From assembly GCF_947492815.1 (NCBI RefSeq), contig NZ_CANLOB010000009.1, forward strand, positions 89,916-153,915: a stretch of DNA of 64,000 bases, in the 5' to 3' direction. This stretch comes from an uncultured Dokdonia sp. GTDB lineage: Bacteria; Bacteroidota; Bacteroidia; Flavobacteriales; Flavobacteriaceae. Positions 17,820 through 26,473 of this stretch are shown here, piece after piece (positions within the stretch are counted from its first letter, which is position 1; each line of letters opens with the position of its first letter). Made by a program: the position numbers and the translations under genes. The notes under the pieces are model-generated. The model ran no database searches and was not told where the DNA came from. It saw only the letters and a program-made list of their open reading frames with translations.

Positions 17820-19439
17820 CTAGTTAATAATGACCTTTTTTATATGACGATCATTCTCGGATGAAATCTCTAAAAAATAAATACCCGTTGCATAATTTTT
17901 AACATCAATAGTTGTAGTATTTCCTTGAATATTTTTTGATGCTATTTTTTCTCCTAAAGTACTATAAAGACTTATTATAGATGGAGCGTTGTGCGTATTC
18001 TGTAATTGTATATTTATATAATCACTAGCAGGATTCGGACTCACAAAAGATAATAACGTCTCTGGATTTTGAAGCCCAAGAATTGCCTGTATTTCATTGA
18101 TTGCATTTTCCATATTGGGTAAGGGACCTATATGTGCCTCACTTTCTCCTTGTGGGGTTCCTGTTTCTATTAATAAATCTCTTAGTTGAATGCTAGTTAA
18201 ATACTCTTCTGTAAGGTCATAATAATATCCTTGTAAAACAGCTACACACCCAGAAACAATAGCCGTAGCAGAACTGGTGCCATTAAAATTATCTGTATAC
18301 CCTTGATTAAAATCATTACCTATTTGAATAACTCCAGATCCAGATGTTGTAAAAACATCAAGCCCCCAACCATGTACATTTACTCTAGATCCATAATTAC
18401 CTGCAGAGATTATGTCTTGATCTAGGGTAAGGGGGTCATGATTAATGTCAGGGGTTCCAGCACTAACTATTATAGCTCCGCTATCTCCACGATCTATATA
18501 TTCTTGATAAAAGTCACTATCAAGGTCTTGTGCTCCATTTCCTGCTGCTGCAACAATTATTATTCCTGCCTCTGTAGCTACTTTTGTAAGATCCCAGATA
18601 ACTTGATCAAACTCTGAAGGAGTAAAGCGATAAATATCTCCATCTTCGATTACTAAACCTTGTATTTCATAAATAATAACATCTCCCATATTTGAATCTT
18701 GTATAGCACTTGAAATTGCGAGAGGTTCATCAAAACCATTTTCTAGAGTAACCCGAGGATATACTATATATTGATCTGCTCCAAAAGCAAGACCAGTAGT
18801 ACCGTAACTTCCATTATCTGAATAGATGACTCCAGCAACCTCAGTTCCGTGATCTTGATCAATTCCGGTATCGGGTAAAGTAACATTGGGTTGGATACTT
18901 GTACTCTGATCATTTAATTCCTCATGATTTAAATTTATTCCTTCTTCTATATCCCTTATACTTATTCCTTCTCCAGAGAACCCTAATTCCCAAGCATATC
19001 TCATAGACACTCCTGGATTATGTTCTATATATCCCTGAAGGGCTTCAAAAAGAGGGGTTACAGGTGGTATATCTCCCGGTAATACGGCAGGAGTAATTGT
19101 TTTTTTATAACAATATACCACACTAGGAAGTTCATTTAAATCAGAAATCAATGCATCAATATTATGTCCAGATGTGGAAGGTTCTATTTTAAAAATATTC
19201 TTTATAGAGTGTCCGTTCTTTGATAAACTTTCAATTTTTTTATCAGAAAGTGCAAGAGCTTTTTTTATAGTAAAATCATATTGAGCTTTTAATGTATTGA
19301 ATTGTGGTAGTGTAGAAAGGTTCTCTAGTTCTTGAAGCTCTAATGCAGCATCAAATTTTATATATATAGCAGTATGATCTTGACCTTGACAAACAATAAT
19401 ACTAGTTATAAAACTAATAGTAAGTAGTATTTTACGCAT
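17820..19439 (-). CDS. Secreted subtilisin-like serine protease (S8) with T9SS sorting tail
   Basis: This 539-residue protein has a signal peptide ending near residue 20 (VCQGQ) and a propeptide-like region (about 21-120). The peptidase S8 domain shows Asp163 (IRDIEEG), His197 (DHGTEVAG), the oxyanion-hole Asn301 (AAAGNG) and Ser389 (NGTSSATA). The final 80 residues, beginning VSPNPASDYI and ending HIKKVIIN, are a type A T9SS sorting domain, so the enzyme should be released or anchored at the cell surface. All catalytic residues are present. It is monocistronic, with a terminator-like hairpin upstream belonging to the neighbouring bacilliredoxin gene. Confidence 0.92.
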   Translation of the reverse strand: MRKILLTISFITSIIVCQGQDHTAIYIKFDAALELQELENLSTLPQFNTLKAQYDFTIKKALALSDKKIESLSKNGHSIKNIFKIEPSTSGHNIDALISDLNELPSVVYCYKKTITPAVLPGDIPPVTPLFEALQGYIEHNPGVSMRYAWELGFSGEGISIRDIEEGINLNHEELNDQSTSIQPNVTLPDTGIDQDHGTEVAGVIYSDNGSYGTTGLAFGADQYIVYPRVTLENGFDEPLAISSAIQDSNMGDVIIYEIQGLVIEDGDIYRFTPSEFDQVIWDLTKVATEAGIIIVAAAGNGAQDLDSDFYQEYIDRGDSGAIIVSAGTPDINHDPLTLDQDIISAGNYGSRVNVHGWGLDVFTTSGSGVIQIGNDFNQGYTDNFNGTSSATAIVSGCVAVLQGYYYDLTEEYLTSIQLRDLLIETGTPQGESEAHIGPLPNMENAINEIQAILGLQNPETLLSFVSPNPASDYINIQLQNTHNAPSIISLYSTLGEKIASKNIQGNTTTIDVKNYATGIYFLEISSENDRHIKKVIIN

Positions 19440-19505
19440 ATAGAGATTAAGTTATAATTCTTAAATAAAGAATGATTTTCAATAAAAGTAAGAAATAACA
19501 TACGA

Positions 19506-19537
19506 TAAAAAAAAACCGCTCTGTTTTAGAGCGGTTT
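19506..19537 (-). terminator. Intrinsic terminator of the bacilliredoxin gene
   Basis: A perfect 10-bp stem (AAACCGCTCT / AGAGCGGTTT) with a 5-nt loop is followed on the minus strand by a run of Ts. It starts 23 bp beyond the stop codon of the gene at 19561. Confidence 0.88.
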
Positions 19538-19560
19538 CTATCATTTTGATAATGTTGTTG

Positions 19561-19971
19561 TTAACAATGCTCATCAAAAGCATCGATAAGATTTTCTGCG
19601 ATCATCTCTGCTGGACGTCCTTCAATGTGGTGACGCTCTAACATATGCACAAGCTCTCCATCTTTAAATAATGCCATAGAAGGACTAGAAGGAGGGAATG
19701 GAACCATAAAACTACGAGCGAGATCTGTTGCTTCGGCATCTACACCTGCAAAAACAGTATAGATATTATCTGGTTTTTTACCATTGTGTACAGCATGTAC
19801 TGCTGCTGGGCGTGCATTACGAGCCGCACAACCACAAACAGAATTTACAACCATAAGTGTTGTTCCTTCTTTTTTCATAGCTGCGTGTACGTCGTCTGTT
19901 GTATGTAATTCGGTGAAGCCATTATTGGTAAGGTCTTCACGCATCGGTTTTACTAAATCTGCTGGATACAT
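19561..19971 (-). CDS. Bacilliredoxin, BrxA/BrxB (YphP/DUF1094) family
   Basis: This 136-residue thioredoxin-fold protein has the family's CGC active site at 46-48 (NSVCGCAARNARP). I chose the ATG at 19971 (MYPADLVKPM), because homologues start there; the longer frame from 20001 adds ten unconvincing residues. In Firmicutes, members remove bacillithiol from oxidised proteins. In this organism a general disulfide isomerase or de-thiolation role is an inference. CAAAGGTA at 19991-19998 (minus-strand TACCTTTG) fits a -7 box just upstream, which supports this start. Confidence 0.9.
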   Translation of the reverse strand: MYPADLVKPMREDLTNNGFTELHTTDDVHAAMKKEGTTLMVVNSVCGCAARNARPAAVHAVHNGKKPDNIYTVFAGVDAEATDLARSFMVPFPPSSPSMALFKDGELVHMLERHHIEGRPAEMIAENLIDAFDEHC

Positions 19972-20056
19972 AATCAATTTATTTTGAGTACAAAGGTACA
20001 AAAAGTGTACCTGAATTCTTATTGTGTAAATATGTCAGTTAAATGATATGTATAAA

Positions 20057-20779
20057 TTATGAAGTTGTAGCAGTTCCTTTTTTAGAATTGATATATCGTA
20101 ATACTAAAGTATCTGTGATCCAACCTGATAATTTTCCATTTACATCTTCTACAAATACATCTTTACAGTTTGGTGTTGCATTGATCTTTTCTCTAACTTT
20201 TTCTAGAATCTCATTTTCTTTTACCATAACAATTTTGTCTACGATACCTTCAAACTTTTTTATAAAATCTTCCATTTTTTGAGAAGTGTCAACGGGTTTA
20301 CTCTTGCCAGAAGTTTCTTTTACTGGTTTTGATAAAATAGAGGCATGAATTACATACTTTACATTGCCTTGTGCATTAAGTATAGGTAATCTGGATTTAT
20401 CTACGTCCATTAAAAAATCAATAATATCCTGGACTGTTTTTGTTTTAATATCTTCCCATTTTTTTAAAACCATTGTTTTTTTGCTAATCATGATTTGATT
20501 TACCATCACATCATCTAGTAACTCTGGAGTGAGTTTATCAATGATTTTTTCATATTGTTTACTAGCAGCCTCATAATTTTCCTTTCCAAAATAAAACGCA
20601 AGCACAACGCCTACCCAGGTACCTAAAAGAGGTAATATTGAAGAATAAACAAACTGATAATCGTCGGAGTCGGCGCCACTATGGGAAAGAATTTTATAAG
20701 TAACGTATATCAAAACAATAGCAGAAATAGCTATAACCATAAGACTTAATCGCTCTCTAAAACTTTTCATAATTGACAA
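20057..20779 (-). CDS. Membrane protein with a probable CBS-pair domain
   Basis: This 240-residue protein has two N-terminal membrane helices (about 11-31, 43-64) followed by a soluble part. The soluble part resembles two CBS halves: one around VQDIIDFLMDVDKSRLPI (about 116-133) with a following VKYVIHASIL strand, the other near the C-terminus ending in GKLSGWITDTLVLRYI. Such proteins typically sense adenosine nucleotides or ionic strength. The ligand here is unknown. Start at 20779 (MSIMKSF) or 20770 cannot be decided. Confidence 0.6.
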   Translation of the reverse strand: MSIMKSFRERLSLMVIAISAIVLIYVTYKILSHSGADSDDYQFVYSSILPLLGTWVGVVLAFYFGKENYEAASKQYEKIIDKLTPELLDDVMVNQIMISKKTMVLKKWEDIKTKTVQDIIDFLMDVDKSRLPILNAQGNVKYVIHASILSKPVKETSGKSKPVDTSQKMEDFIKKFEGIVDKIVMVKENEILEKVREKINATPNCKDVFVEDVNGKLSGWITDTLVLRYINSKKGTATTS

Positions 20780-20995
20780 GGTATTAATTAATGTAAATAT
20801 ATAAAAATCAATATTTTAAAATATTTTTAGTTCAATATTGTAAAATTATAAAACACATATGGTATTAAGAATACAGGGTATTGGGTATATTTTGTGTACC
20901 CGTAGCGTTTAATGAAACCGTAACAATACAAACAATCTAGCGTCATATATACTAGAACCCTTATTTTTGTGGTTCTTTAGTAATAAGAAATGTAA

Positions 20996-21757
20996 ATGAT
21001 TAAATATATAGGTGCAGTTCTGGGTTGGTTTCTAGGAAGAGGTTTTTTTGGTGCTGTGATAGGGTATTTTTTGGGAAGCGCAGCAGATAAGTTGTTTTCT
21101 TCAAATAAAGAAGGGACACCTCGAAAAACGAGAGGTTTTAAAGATGTCTTTGAGCAAGCTACTAGAGAATCAGTATCTCCAGGTGATTTTGAATTAAACT
21201 TACTTTCGTTAGCCTCTATTGTGATTAAGGCAGATGGTACTGTGAGCCAAACAGAATTAGATTATGCACGTCAGTATTTTGTGAGAGCTTATGGAAAGGA
21301 ACGTGCTAATGCTACCTTTAGAACCTTTAATGATGTGATAAAAAAACGAGAGGTCTCTGCAGCACGTATTTGTCAGTATTTAAATATGCGTACACGCTAT
21401 GAAGTCCGATTGCAGATTTTACATTTCTTATTCGGAATTGCACAAGCTGATGGAAATGTAAGCGAACCTGAAGTGAATATCATGTCAGAAATTGCAGGTT
21501 ATTTTAGAATAAATCGCCAAGATTTTGAAAGCATTAAAGCGATGTTTTTTAAAAATGCAGACAGCGCGTATAAGATTTTAGAAATTTCAAAAGATGCGAC
21601 CAATGATGAGGTGAAAAAAGCCTTTCGTACCATGGCAAAAAAATACCATCCTGACAAACTACAACATATGGATGAAGCCTATCGTAAAGGCGCAGAAGAT
21701 AAATTCAGAAAAGTACAGGAAGCGTACGAAACCATCCAGAAAGAACGAGGGATGTAA
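20996..21757 (+). CDS. djlA: DjlA-like co-chaperone (TerB-like plus J domain)
   Basis: This 253-residue protein has a glycine-rich N-terminal membrane segment (about 3-30), a TerB-like helical domain (about 62-185, with two IKADGTVSQTE/IAQADGNVSEPE repeats) and a C-terminal J domain (about 190-253) with HPD at 218-220. It should stimulate DnaK at the inner membrane, as in DjlA. TATTTTTG at 20962-20969 could be its -7 box. GGGTA/TACCC half-sites at 20883-20901 lie upstream. Confident for the family, less so for strict orthology with E. coli DjlA. Confidence 0.85.
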   Translation: MIKYIGAVLGWFLGRGFFGAVIGYFLGSAADKLFSSNKEGTPRKTRGFKDVFEQATRESVSPGDFELNLLSLASIVIKADGTVSQTELDYARQYFVRAYGKERANATFRTFNDVIKKREVSAARICQYLNMRTRYEVRLQILHFLFGIAQADGNVSEPEVNIMSEIAGYFRINRQDFESIKAMFFKNADSAYKILEISKDATNDEVKKAFRTMAKKYHPDKLQHMDEAYRKGAEDKFRKVQEAYETIQKERGM

Positions 21758-21803
21758 TCCCTCTCCCCTATATCAACTCTTTCAAAAGGAAGAAGGGACT
21801 TTT
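21758..21803. repeat. CCCTCTCCCC...AAGGAAGAAGGGAC palindromic repeat
   Basis: A GC-richer, imperfectly palindromic stretch with C-runs in the first half and G-runs in the second lies directly after the djlA stop. A related copy is at 24067-24110. It may act as a terminator between convergent genes. Confidence 0.5.
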
Positions 21804-21823
21804 TATTTCCTTAAGAGAATGTA

Positions 21824-22381
21824 TTACCTTTCTTCTAAGGAAGGAGTCTGATTATTTTTTATTGTATTCTCTTCATTCATTCTTTTTAAAATCATCTTTA
21901 TTTGCCCTTGATGATTGATTTCATCGTCAATTACATGCCTGAGATGATAATAGTAATTTCCTATGCTATTACCATTAGAAAGTATGATTTCTTTAAATAA
22001 CCATTCGTCATTTAATTTTTTTAAATAGGATAATGTGTTTTCTCTAATGGTATTTAATTCTTTCTTGTAGAACGCTACATCATTTCCAAAAACTAATCGT
22101 TTATGCATGTTAAATGGCATAACATTACCAAATAATTTGAATTCATCTTCAGTGATACCTCTATTGTAAAAATGATTTAATTGAAACTTAAACTCATGAC
22201 AAGCAATATGTAATAGTAAAGTACCAATACTATTGCTATATGTATCAAAATTGAAATCTAAATCAATACTTGTTAATTCTTTTGTTTTTAACAAACGATA
22301 CGTTTCATTTCTGATGTATTCCATTTCAGAAACTAAAATACCTATCTGAAAGTCAAAACCTTGTTTAGAAATTAGATGCAT
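21824..22381 (-). CDS. DinB family protein
   Basis: This 185-residue four-helix-bundle type protein has the DinB/DUF664 His pattern: His53 region (LLHIACHEFKFQLNHF) and a C-terminal HVIDDEINHQGQIKMIL (about 147-163) whose histidines would bind a metal. Family members include thiol transferases and many of unknown function. It lies downstream of the peptide precursor at 22456-22652, separated by a strong hairpin. Whether the two are connected is open. Confidence 0.82.
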   Translation of the reverse strand: MHLISKQGFDFQIGILVSEMEYIRNETYRLLKTKELTSIDLDFNFDTYSNSIGTLLLHIACHEFKFQLNHFYNRGITEDEFKLFGNVMPFNMHKRLVFGNDVAFYKKELNTIRENTLSYLKKLNDEWLFKEIILSNGNSIGNYYYHLRHVIDDEINHQGQIKMILKRMNEENTIKNNQTPSLEER

Positions 22382-22399
22382 ATCCGTTCTATATTTTTA

Positions 22400-22436
22400 A
22401 TTCAGATAAGGTATCCTTAGAATATCTTATCTGAAT
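22400..22436 (-). terminator. Hairpin between the peptide precursor and dinB
   Basis: ATTCAGATAAG (22400-22410) pairs with CTTATCTGAAT (22426-22436), and the loop has a few more possible pairs. On the minus strand it follows the precursor stop at 22456 and precedes the DinB start at 22381. It could be a terminator or attenuator that keeps most transcripts to the peptide gene. The T-tract is weak. Confidence 0.5.
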
Positions 22437-22455
22437 ACAATTACTTATTTAATAA

Positions 22456-22652
22456 CTAGCCTAATTTTGGAGGAGTATCCCCTGTCATGTGTTGAGACCA
22501 ATTACAATCAACGTTTATTGAAGTGTAGGGACAGGAAACACATGTTTCATAAGCAGGCATTGATCTTGCATCACCTCCTATAATAGTTTTACTAGAAAGC
22601 GTAGAAATTGTTTCTTTTTTTAAGTTTAAGTTTTTTAAATTCTTTTTTTCAT
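22456..22652 (-). pseudogene. Class I lanthipeptide-type precursor peptide, frame broken by one base in an A-run
   Basis: The minus strand encodes a leader (NLKNLNLKKETISTLSSK, then TIIGG) and a core of 38 residues with three Cys (ETCVSCP, NVDCNW) plus several Ser/Thr. This is the layout of Bacteroidota class I lanthipeptide or GG-leader precursors. The ATG at 22652 is followed by seven As and runs into a stop after five codons; one additional A would give an uninterrupted 65-residue peptide beginning MKKKNLKNLN. The stop is at 22456-22458. It may be a real inactivating deletion, a homopolymer sequencing error, or read through by slippage. No LanB/LanC or peptidase-ABC transporter gene is visible in the window. 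Confidence 0.65.
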
Positions 22653-22868
22653 TTTGAATACCTTTAAAAGGTTAATAATTAGGTATTAATCTTTAACATA
22701 TTAATCATAGTGTATTCATAATGAGTAAGTTTTGACAAACTTTTGCCATAAGCATCTTAAGATTAATGAATCTTCGTAAGATGCGATAGAAATAAAATTA
22801 TAGATGATACAAAGTGGAGAAGTACTAAGGAAGCAAAAGAGTATCTGGTAGAACTATTACTTGAATGT

Positions 22869-24047
22869 TTAGTTTTGATTGTTTGAAAAAATAGTACGAA
22901 GCGAATTAAAACTTCTACTAAAAACTGCCTTTATAAATTCCTTTTTAGGTAAGCTCCAGATAATCTGTAACTCCTCTTTAAAAGTAGTTTCATCATCTAG
23001 AAATCTAAAAATACGATCTGTAGGATTGTTTTTAAACATTTCGCCAAATATAGGAGCGCCCAAATGATTTTTACGGTATAATACATCTACCAACAACAAA
23101 TCATACCACCAGAAACGTGTGCGTTTTGAAAAGCCACGTAAATCTTTTCCCGTTTTCAGAAAATCAACCAAAGTCGCTGTCTTTTTTAAGGTATGCTTAA
23201 AGGTAAACCCTGTACTCGCTTTAGTCCATCCACCGGCACTACCTATATGAATAATTCGTTTTGAGTTATGCTTGTCAAAACGATAGGAAGACATGGGAAT
23301 ATCTCCTTGTTCTTTTGCTTCAATGCTATATTGCAATATGTCTATACTAGTTAAGTATTCCTGAATTGCCGTTTCATATTCAGCATCTTCAAGCAGCTCT
23401 TTAGAAAATAACGTGTACTCAAATAATGCTTCTGTAGGTGAGGTAGGTAATACATACATAAAGCGGCAGTTTCCTTTTTGAGGCACTGTAAAATCCATAA
23501 ATGTAGCAACCTCAGGATTAAAAACAGGTTTTTCTGTCTTGATAAACCATCCAATAAAATGCTGTTTCAAATACTGATGCTGTGATTGTTTTTCTAAGGT
23601 AGTAAGCTTTAAAAAACTATTGCATACGCGATCTGCAGTGAGTGTTTGCTGTGTGGTAGTCACCGTTACTTTATCGGTGAGTTCTTCTATATCGGTAACG
23701 TGTTCTTGTAAAAATGAAATGTGTGGTTTTGTGGCTAGGTACGCTTTCGCGAAAGCGTAAAAATCTTTCCCTTCAATTTTTTTATACGCATACGGTTGTA
23801 TCGTAATCTCATCAGAAAACACAGGGCTTTTAAAACCGATTTTTGGCCAATGATGTGAAACTACTTCTTCAAATAGATCTGAGTGTGACTCCCAAAAACA
23901 CCATGTACGATCATTTTTTTCCTTTGCTGATTGATCAATAATAAGAATGGATTTTGTATCAAAAAACGAGTCTTTCGCCATTCGATAGGCCAATGTAAGT
24001 CCAGAAAGACCACCCCCAAGAATGATATAATCATAGTGTGTTTGCAC
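22869..24047 (-). CDS. crtY: Lycopene cyclase (CrtY-type)
   Basis: This 392-residue flavoprotein of the lycopene beta-cyclase family would form the ionone rings of beta-carotene. An FAD-binding motif is at 8-17 (IILGGGLSGL), the family signature NDRTWCFWE at about 45-53, and a second conserved Gly-rich block GSAGGWTKASTGF near 265. The length is typical. No phytoene synthase, desaturase or rhodopsin gene is in the window, so the rest of the carotenoid pathway must lie elsewhere. The 16-bp palindrome at 23742-23757 encodes YAFAKAYLA near residue 97. Confidence 0.88.
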   Translation of the reverse strand: MQTHYDYIILGGGLSGLTLAYRMAKDSFFDTKSILIIDQSAKEKNDRTWCFWESHSDLFEEVVSHHWPKIGFKSPVFSDEITIQPYAYKKIEGKDFYAFAKAYLATKPHISFLQEHVTDIEELTDKVTVTTTQQTLTADRVCNSFLKLTTLEKQSQHQYLKQHFIGWFIKTEKPVFNPEVATFMDFTVPQKGNCRFMYVLPTSPTEALFEYTLFSKELLEDAEYETAIQEYLTSIDILQYSIEAKEQGDIPMSSYRFDKHNSKRIIHIGSAGGWTKASTGFTFKHTLKKTATLVDFLKTGKDLRGFSKRTRFWWYDLLLVDVLYRKNHLGAPIFGEMFKNNPTDRIFRFLDDETTFKEELQIIWSLPKKEFIKAVFSRSFNSLRTIFSNNQN

Positions 24048-24066
24048 GGAACGAAGTTACGTAAAT

Positions 24067-24110
24067 TCCCTCACCCCTAAACCCCCTTTCCCAAAAGGAG
24101 AAGGGACTTT
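24067..24110. repeat. CCCTCACCCC...AAGGAGAAGGGAC palindromic repeat
   Basis: This is a second copy of the C-run/G-run element seen at 21758-21803, here between the crtY start and the deacetylase stop on the minus strand. The sequence is imperfectly self-complementary. Confidence 0.5.
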
Positions 24111-24119
24111 AATTTGGAT

Positions 24120-25022
24120 TTAAAAATAAATATCTTGTGCTAATCTAAAGGTATTAGCATGTGCTTCGATAATCGTTTTTATTTCTGGAGAATACCCACC
24201 ACCCATACTACATTGTACAGGAATTTGAAGATCATAACAGGTTTGCAATACATACCGATCGCGTTCTGCACAACCAGTTAAACTACAACCAAGTTTTCCT
24301 AATTTGTCACTGCTTAATATATCAACACCACTTAGATAAAAAATAAAGTCAGGCTGCTCTTGTGCGATAAGTTGGGGTAATGTCTCTTTTAAAATAGCTA
24401 AGTATACTGTGTCTTGGGTGTCTGTTTCTAAAGCAATATCCAGGTCTGACACTTCTTTTTTAAACGGGTAATTCGCTTTTCCATGCATAGAAAAAGTAAA
24501 CACACTAGGATCGTTCTGGAAAATCTCAGCGGTGCCATTGCCTTGATGTACATCTAGATCAACTATGAGTATTTTTTTTGCAAGTCCGTTGGCTTGTAAA
24601 TAACGAGCCCCAATGGCTTGGTCATTCAGCATACAGAAGGCTTCCCCATGATCTGTATAGGCATGGTGTGTGCCACCAGCAATATTCATAGCAATACCAT
24701 GTTTAAGTGCGTGTGTACAACCATCTATAGTTCCTTGTGCAATGATAAGTTCGCGTTCTACAAGCTCTTTAGACAATGGAAACCCTATTTTCCGAGCTTC
24801 ACGGCGTTCTATCTCTAGTGCTTTCAGAAGGGTAAGATATTCTTGTGTATGACATCGTAATACATGTACATCTTCTATGGTTGTGGGTTCAAAAAAGTTA
24901 TCTTCTGTACACGTACCTTCATGTATGAGTTGTCGTGGTAACAAATCATACTTTGCCATAGGAAAACGATGCCCATCAGGTAAATGATGTTTATAGATAG
25001 GATGGAAGGCTATTTTAAGCAC
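24120..25022 (-). CDS. Histone deacetylase-like (AcuC/class II) amidohydrolase
   Basis: This 300-residue zinc-dependent deacetylase-superfamily enzyme has the active-site His pair at 119-120 (GGTHHA), zinc ligands Asp157 and His159 (VDLDVHQGNGT) and Asp234 (YLSGVDIL), and a C-terminal SMGGGYSP loop that provides the Tyr position. In bacteria these enzymes deacetylate proteins, polyamines or small molecules; the substrate is unknown here. The start is 3 bp from the stop of the secreted protein at 25026, so they are probably co-transcribed. Confidence 0.9.
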   Translation of the reverse strand: MLKIAFHPIYKHHLPDGHRFPMAKYDLLPRQLIHEGTCTEDNFFEPTTIEDVHVLRCHTQEYLTLLKALEIERREARKIGFPLSKELVERELIIAQGTIDGCTHALKHGIAMNIAGGTHHAYTDHGEAFCMLNDQAIGARYLQANGLAKKILIVDLDVHQGNGTAEIFQNDPSVFTFSMHGKANYPFKKEVSDLDIALETDTQDTVYLAILKETLPQLIAQEQPDFIFYLSGVDILSSDKLGKLGCSLTGCAERDRYVLQTCYDLQIPVQCSMGGGYSPEIKTIIEAHANTFRLAQDIYF

Positions 25023-25025
25023 ATT

Positions 25026-26465
25026 CTAAAATTTAAAGAAATTTAATGTACTATTTTTTGCATCAAGTGCACCCCAAACATAAAAATCATTGAGTTTAAA
25101 CACGGTCTGTATTACTTTTGGAGAGGTCTCTTGTGTAAATTCGCCTATCTCATCAAAAGCATTAAGGGGTATCTCTGCATTAGGAATAAATTGTAAATCA
25201 CTATCCAATACCATTAGAAAACGAGCACTTTTGGTATACGAATACGCATTGTATTGATAATAGGTGGCATTAGCAATACCTGTAATAAGTCCGCTCACGA
25301 CAGCACCTGCAAGACCACCTCCGTATACAAAAAATGTAGGCCCTCCTTGACTAATTTCTTTGGTAGCACCTAGTGTAATGATATAATTTCCATTGTTTTT
25401 AAAAACAGCTATAGCAGGATTTGAAGTAGCCACTTTACGTAAAAATTTGGATGTTTTTTCGAGTTCGCGATACGAATCAAAATCACCGCCTTCCTGAATA
25501 ATAGGCGTGTTTTTAAAACCAATAGGAGTTCCTTTTTTTGCAGAAAAAGAAGCAAGATTTTCCATAGAATCTATACGGTAGATAGAAAAATCCATTTCAT
25601 CAGAAGATACCTTTAACACAAAAAGCTTATCCTCAAAAATAAAGGAATTTGATTTAGCACTTAGAATATCTTTATCAAACGAAGCTTTAGAAATTGTCTT
25701 TGCATTAGCTATTTTATTTTCTAAATCAAATTGCAAATAAAAAGTATGCTTCTTGGAGGCATCTATGGTTAGTGTCACAAGTGCTTCTTCTTGATAAAAC
25801 TTATTCTTTGATTTTGAAGACTCTAACGCAATGGGAGAATCACTATCTATGATGGCAGCATCTCTAGAAAAAGAACTCTGTAATAAGCGGTCTAGATTAG
25901 GAATCGTGCGCCTTCCATCTCCAAAATCAATATCCTCAAAAGGGAATATTTGTGTTGTGATAGCACCATCAGCATCTAAAGCATAGACTTCAAATGTAGA
26001 GCTGTCTTTTTTTAGTGTAAATAGATAATGCTTTCCATTATATGTTAGTGATTCTAAAACACGATCCCCTTTTATATCAAGCTTAGTTTCCTGAAGATTG
26101 TATGATTTTGTTTTAAAGTCTAAACTAACAATTGCCCATTTTTTCTTATTGAATGTAGATAAGAAGAGGGTGTATTTTTCATTTTGATACAAATAACCAC
26201 CAATATTAGGATACTTTTTTGCAAAGTTGGGAAAAGAAAATGCCTCTTGGATTTCTTGACCACTTTCGTCAAATTGATATACTGACAACTGTTTTTTATC
26301 TTCTATGAAAATTAAAAATTTGTTGTTTTCAGGAAATGTAGCTGCAAAAAGTTGTGTCGCTTTTTTTCCTAGTGTATTTGCAGTATGCTCAAAACTCAGG
26401 AAAGGTTCTTGCGCTATTCCAGTATAAGAAAAAAGAAGTACTAATGACAGAATGATGTTTCTCAT
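25026..26465 (-). CDS. Secreted protein of an unrecognised Bacteroidota family (paralogue A of three)
   Basis: This 479-residue protein has a signal peptide ending at about TGIAQ (19). The body is beta-rich, with repeated strand-turn patterns suggesting a propeller or jelly-roll. Near the end are a Gly/Ala-rich segment (FFVYGGGLAGAVVSGLITGI, about 376-395) and SARFLMVLDSDL. It shares the order SNSFIFEDKLF / F.KVSSDEM.F / PIGFKNTPIIQ / TSKFLRKVATSNPAIAV / ITLGATK with the genes at 30253 and 31960. No enzymatic motif was seen. It lies 8 bp downstream of tex. Confidence 0.7.
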   Translation of the reverse strand: MRNIILSLVLLFSYTGIAQEPFLSFEHTANTLGKKATQLFAATFPENNKFLIFIEDKKQLSVYQFDESGQEIQEAFSFPNFAKKYPNIGGYLYQNEKYTLFLSTFNKKKWAIVSLDFKTKSYNLQETKLDIKGDRVLESLTYNGKHYLFTLKKDSSTFEVYALDADGAITTQIFPFEDIDFGDGRRTIPNLDRLLQSSFSRDAAIIDSDSPIALESSKSKNKFYQEEALVTLTIDASKKHTFYLQFDLENKIANAKTISKASFDKDILSAKSNSFIFEDKLFVLKVSSDEMDFSIYRIDSMENLASFSAKKGTPIGFKNTPIIQEGGDFDSYRELEKTSKFLRKVATSNPAIAVFKNNGNYIITLGATKEISQGGPTFFVYGGGLAGAVVSGLITGIANATYYQYNAYSYTKSARFLMVLDSDLQFIPNAEIPLNAFDEIGEFTQETSPKVIQTVFKLNDFYVWGALDAKNSTLNFFKF

Positions 26466-26473
26466 AGGTGTTT

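Noticed and set aside
22456..22652. Treating the peptide as an intact gene from an ATT or other rare start
   Set aside because: The in-frame ORF has only non-standard start codons, whereas a single-base indel in the A-run restores the canonical leader; the frameshift reading is simpler.
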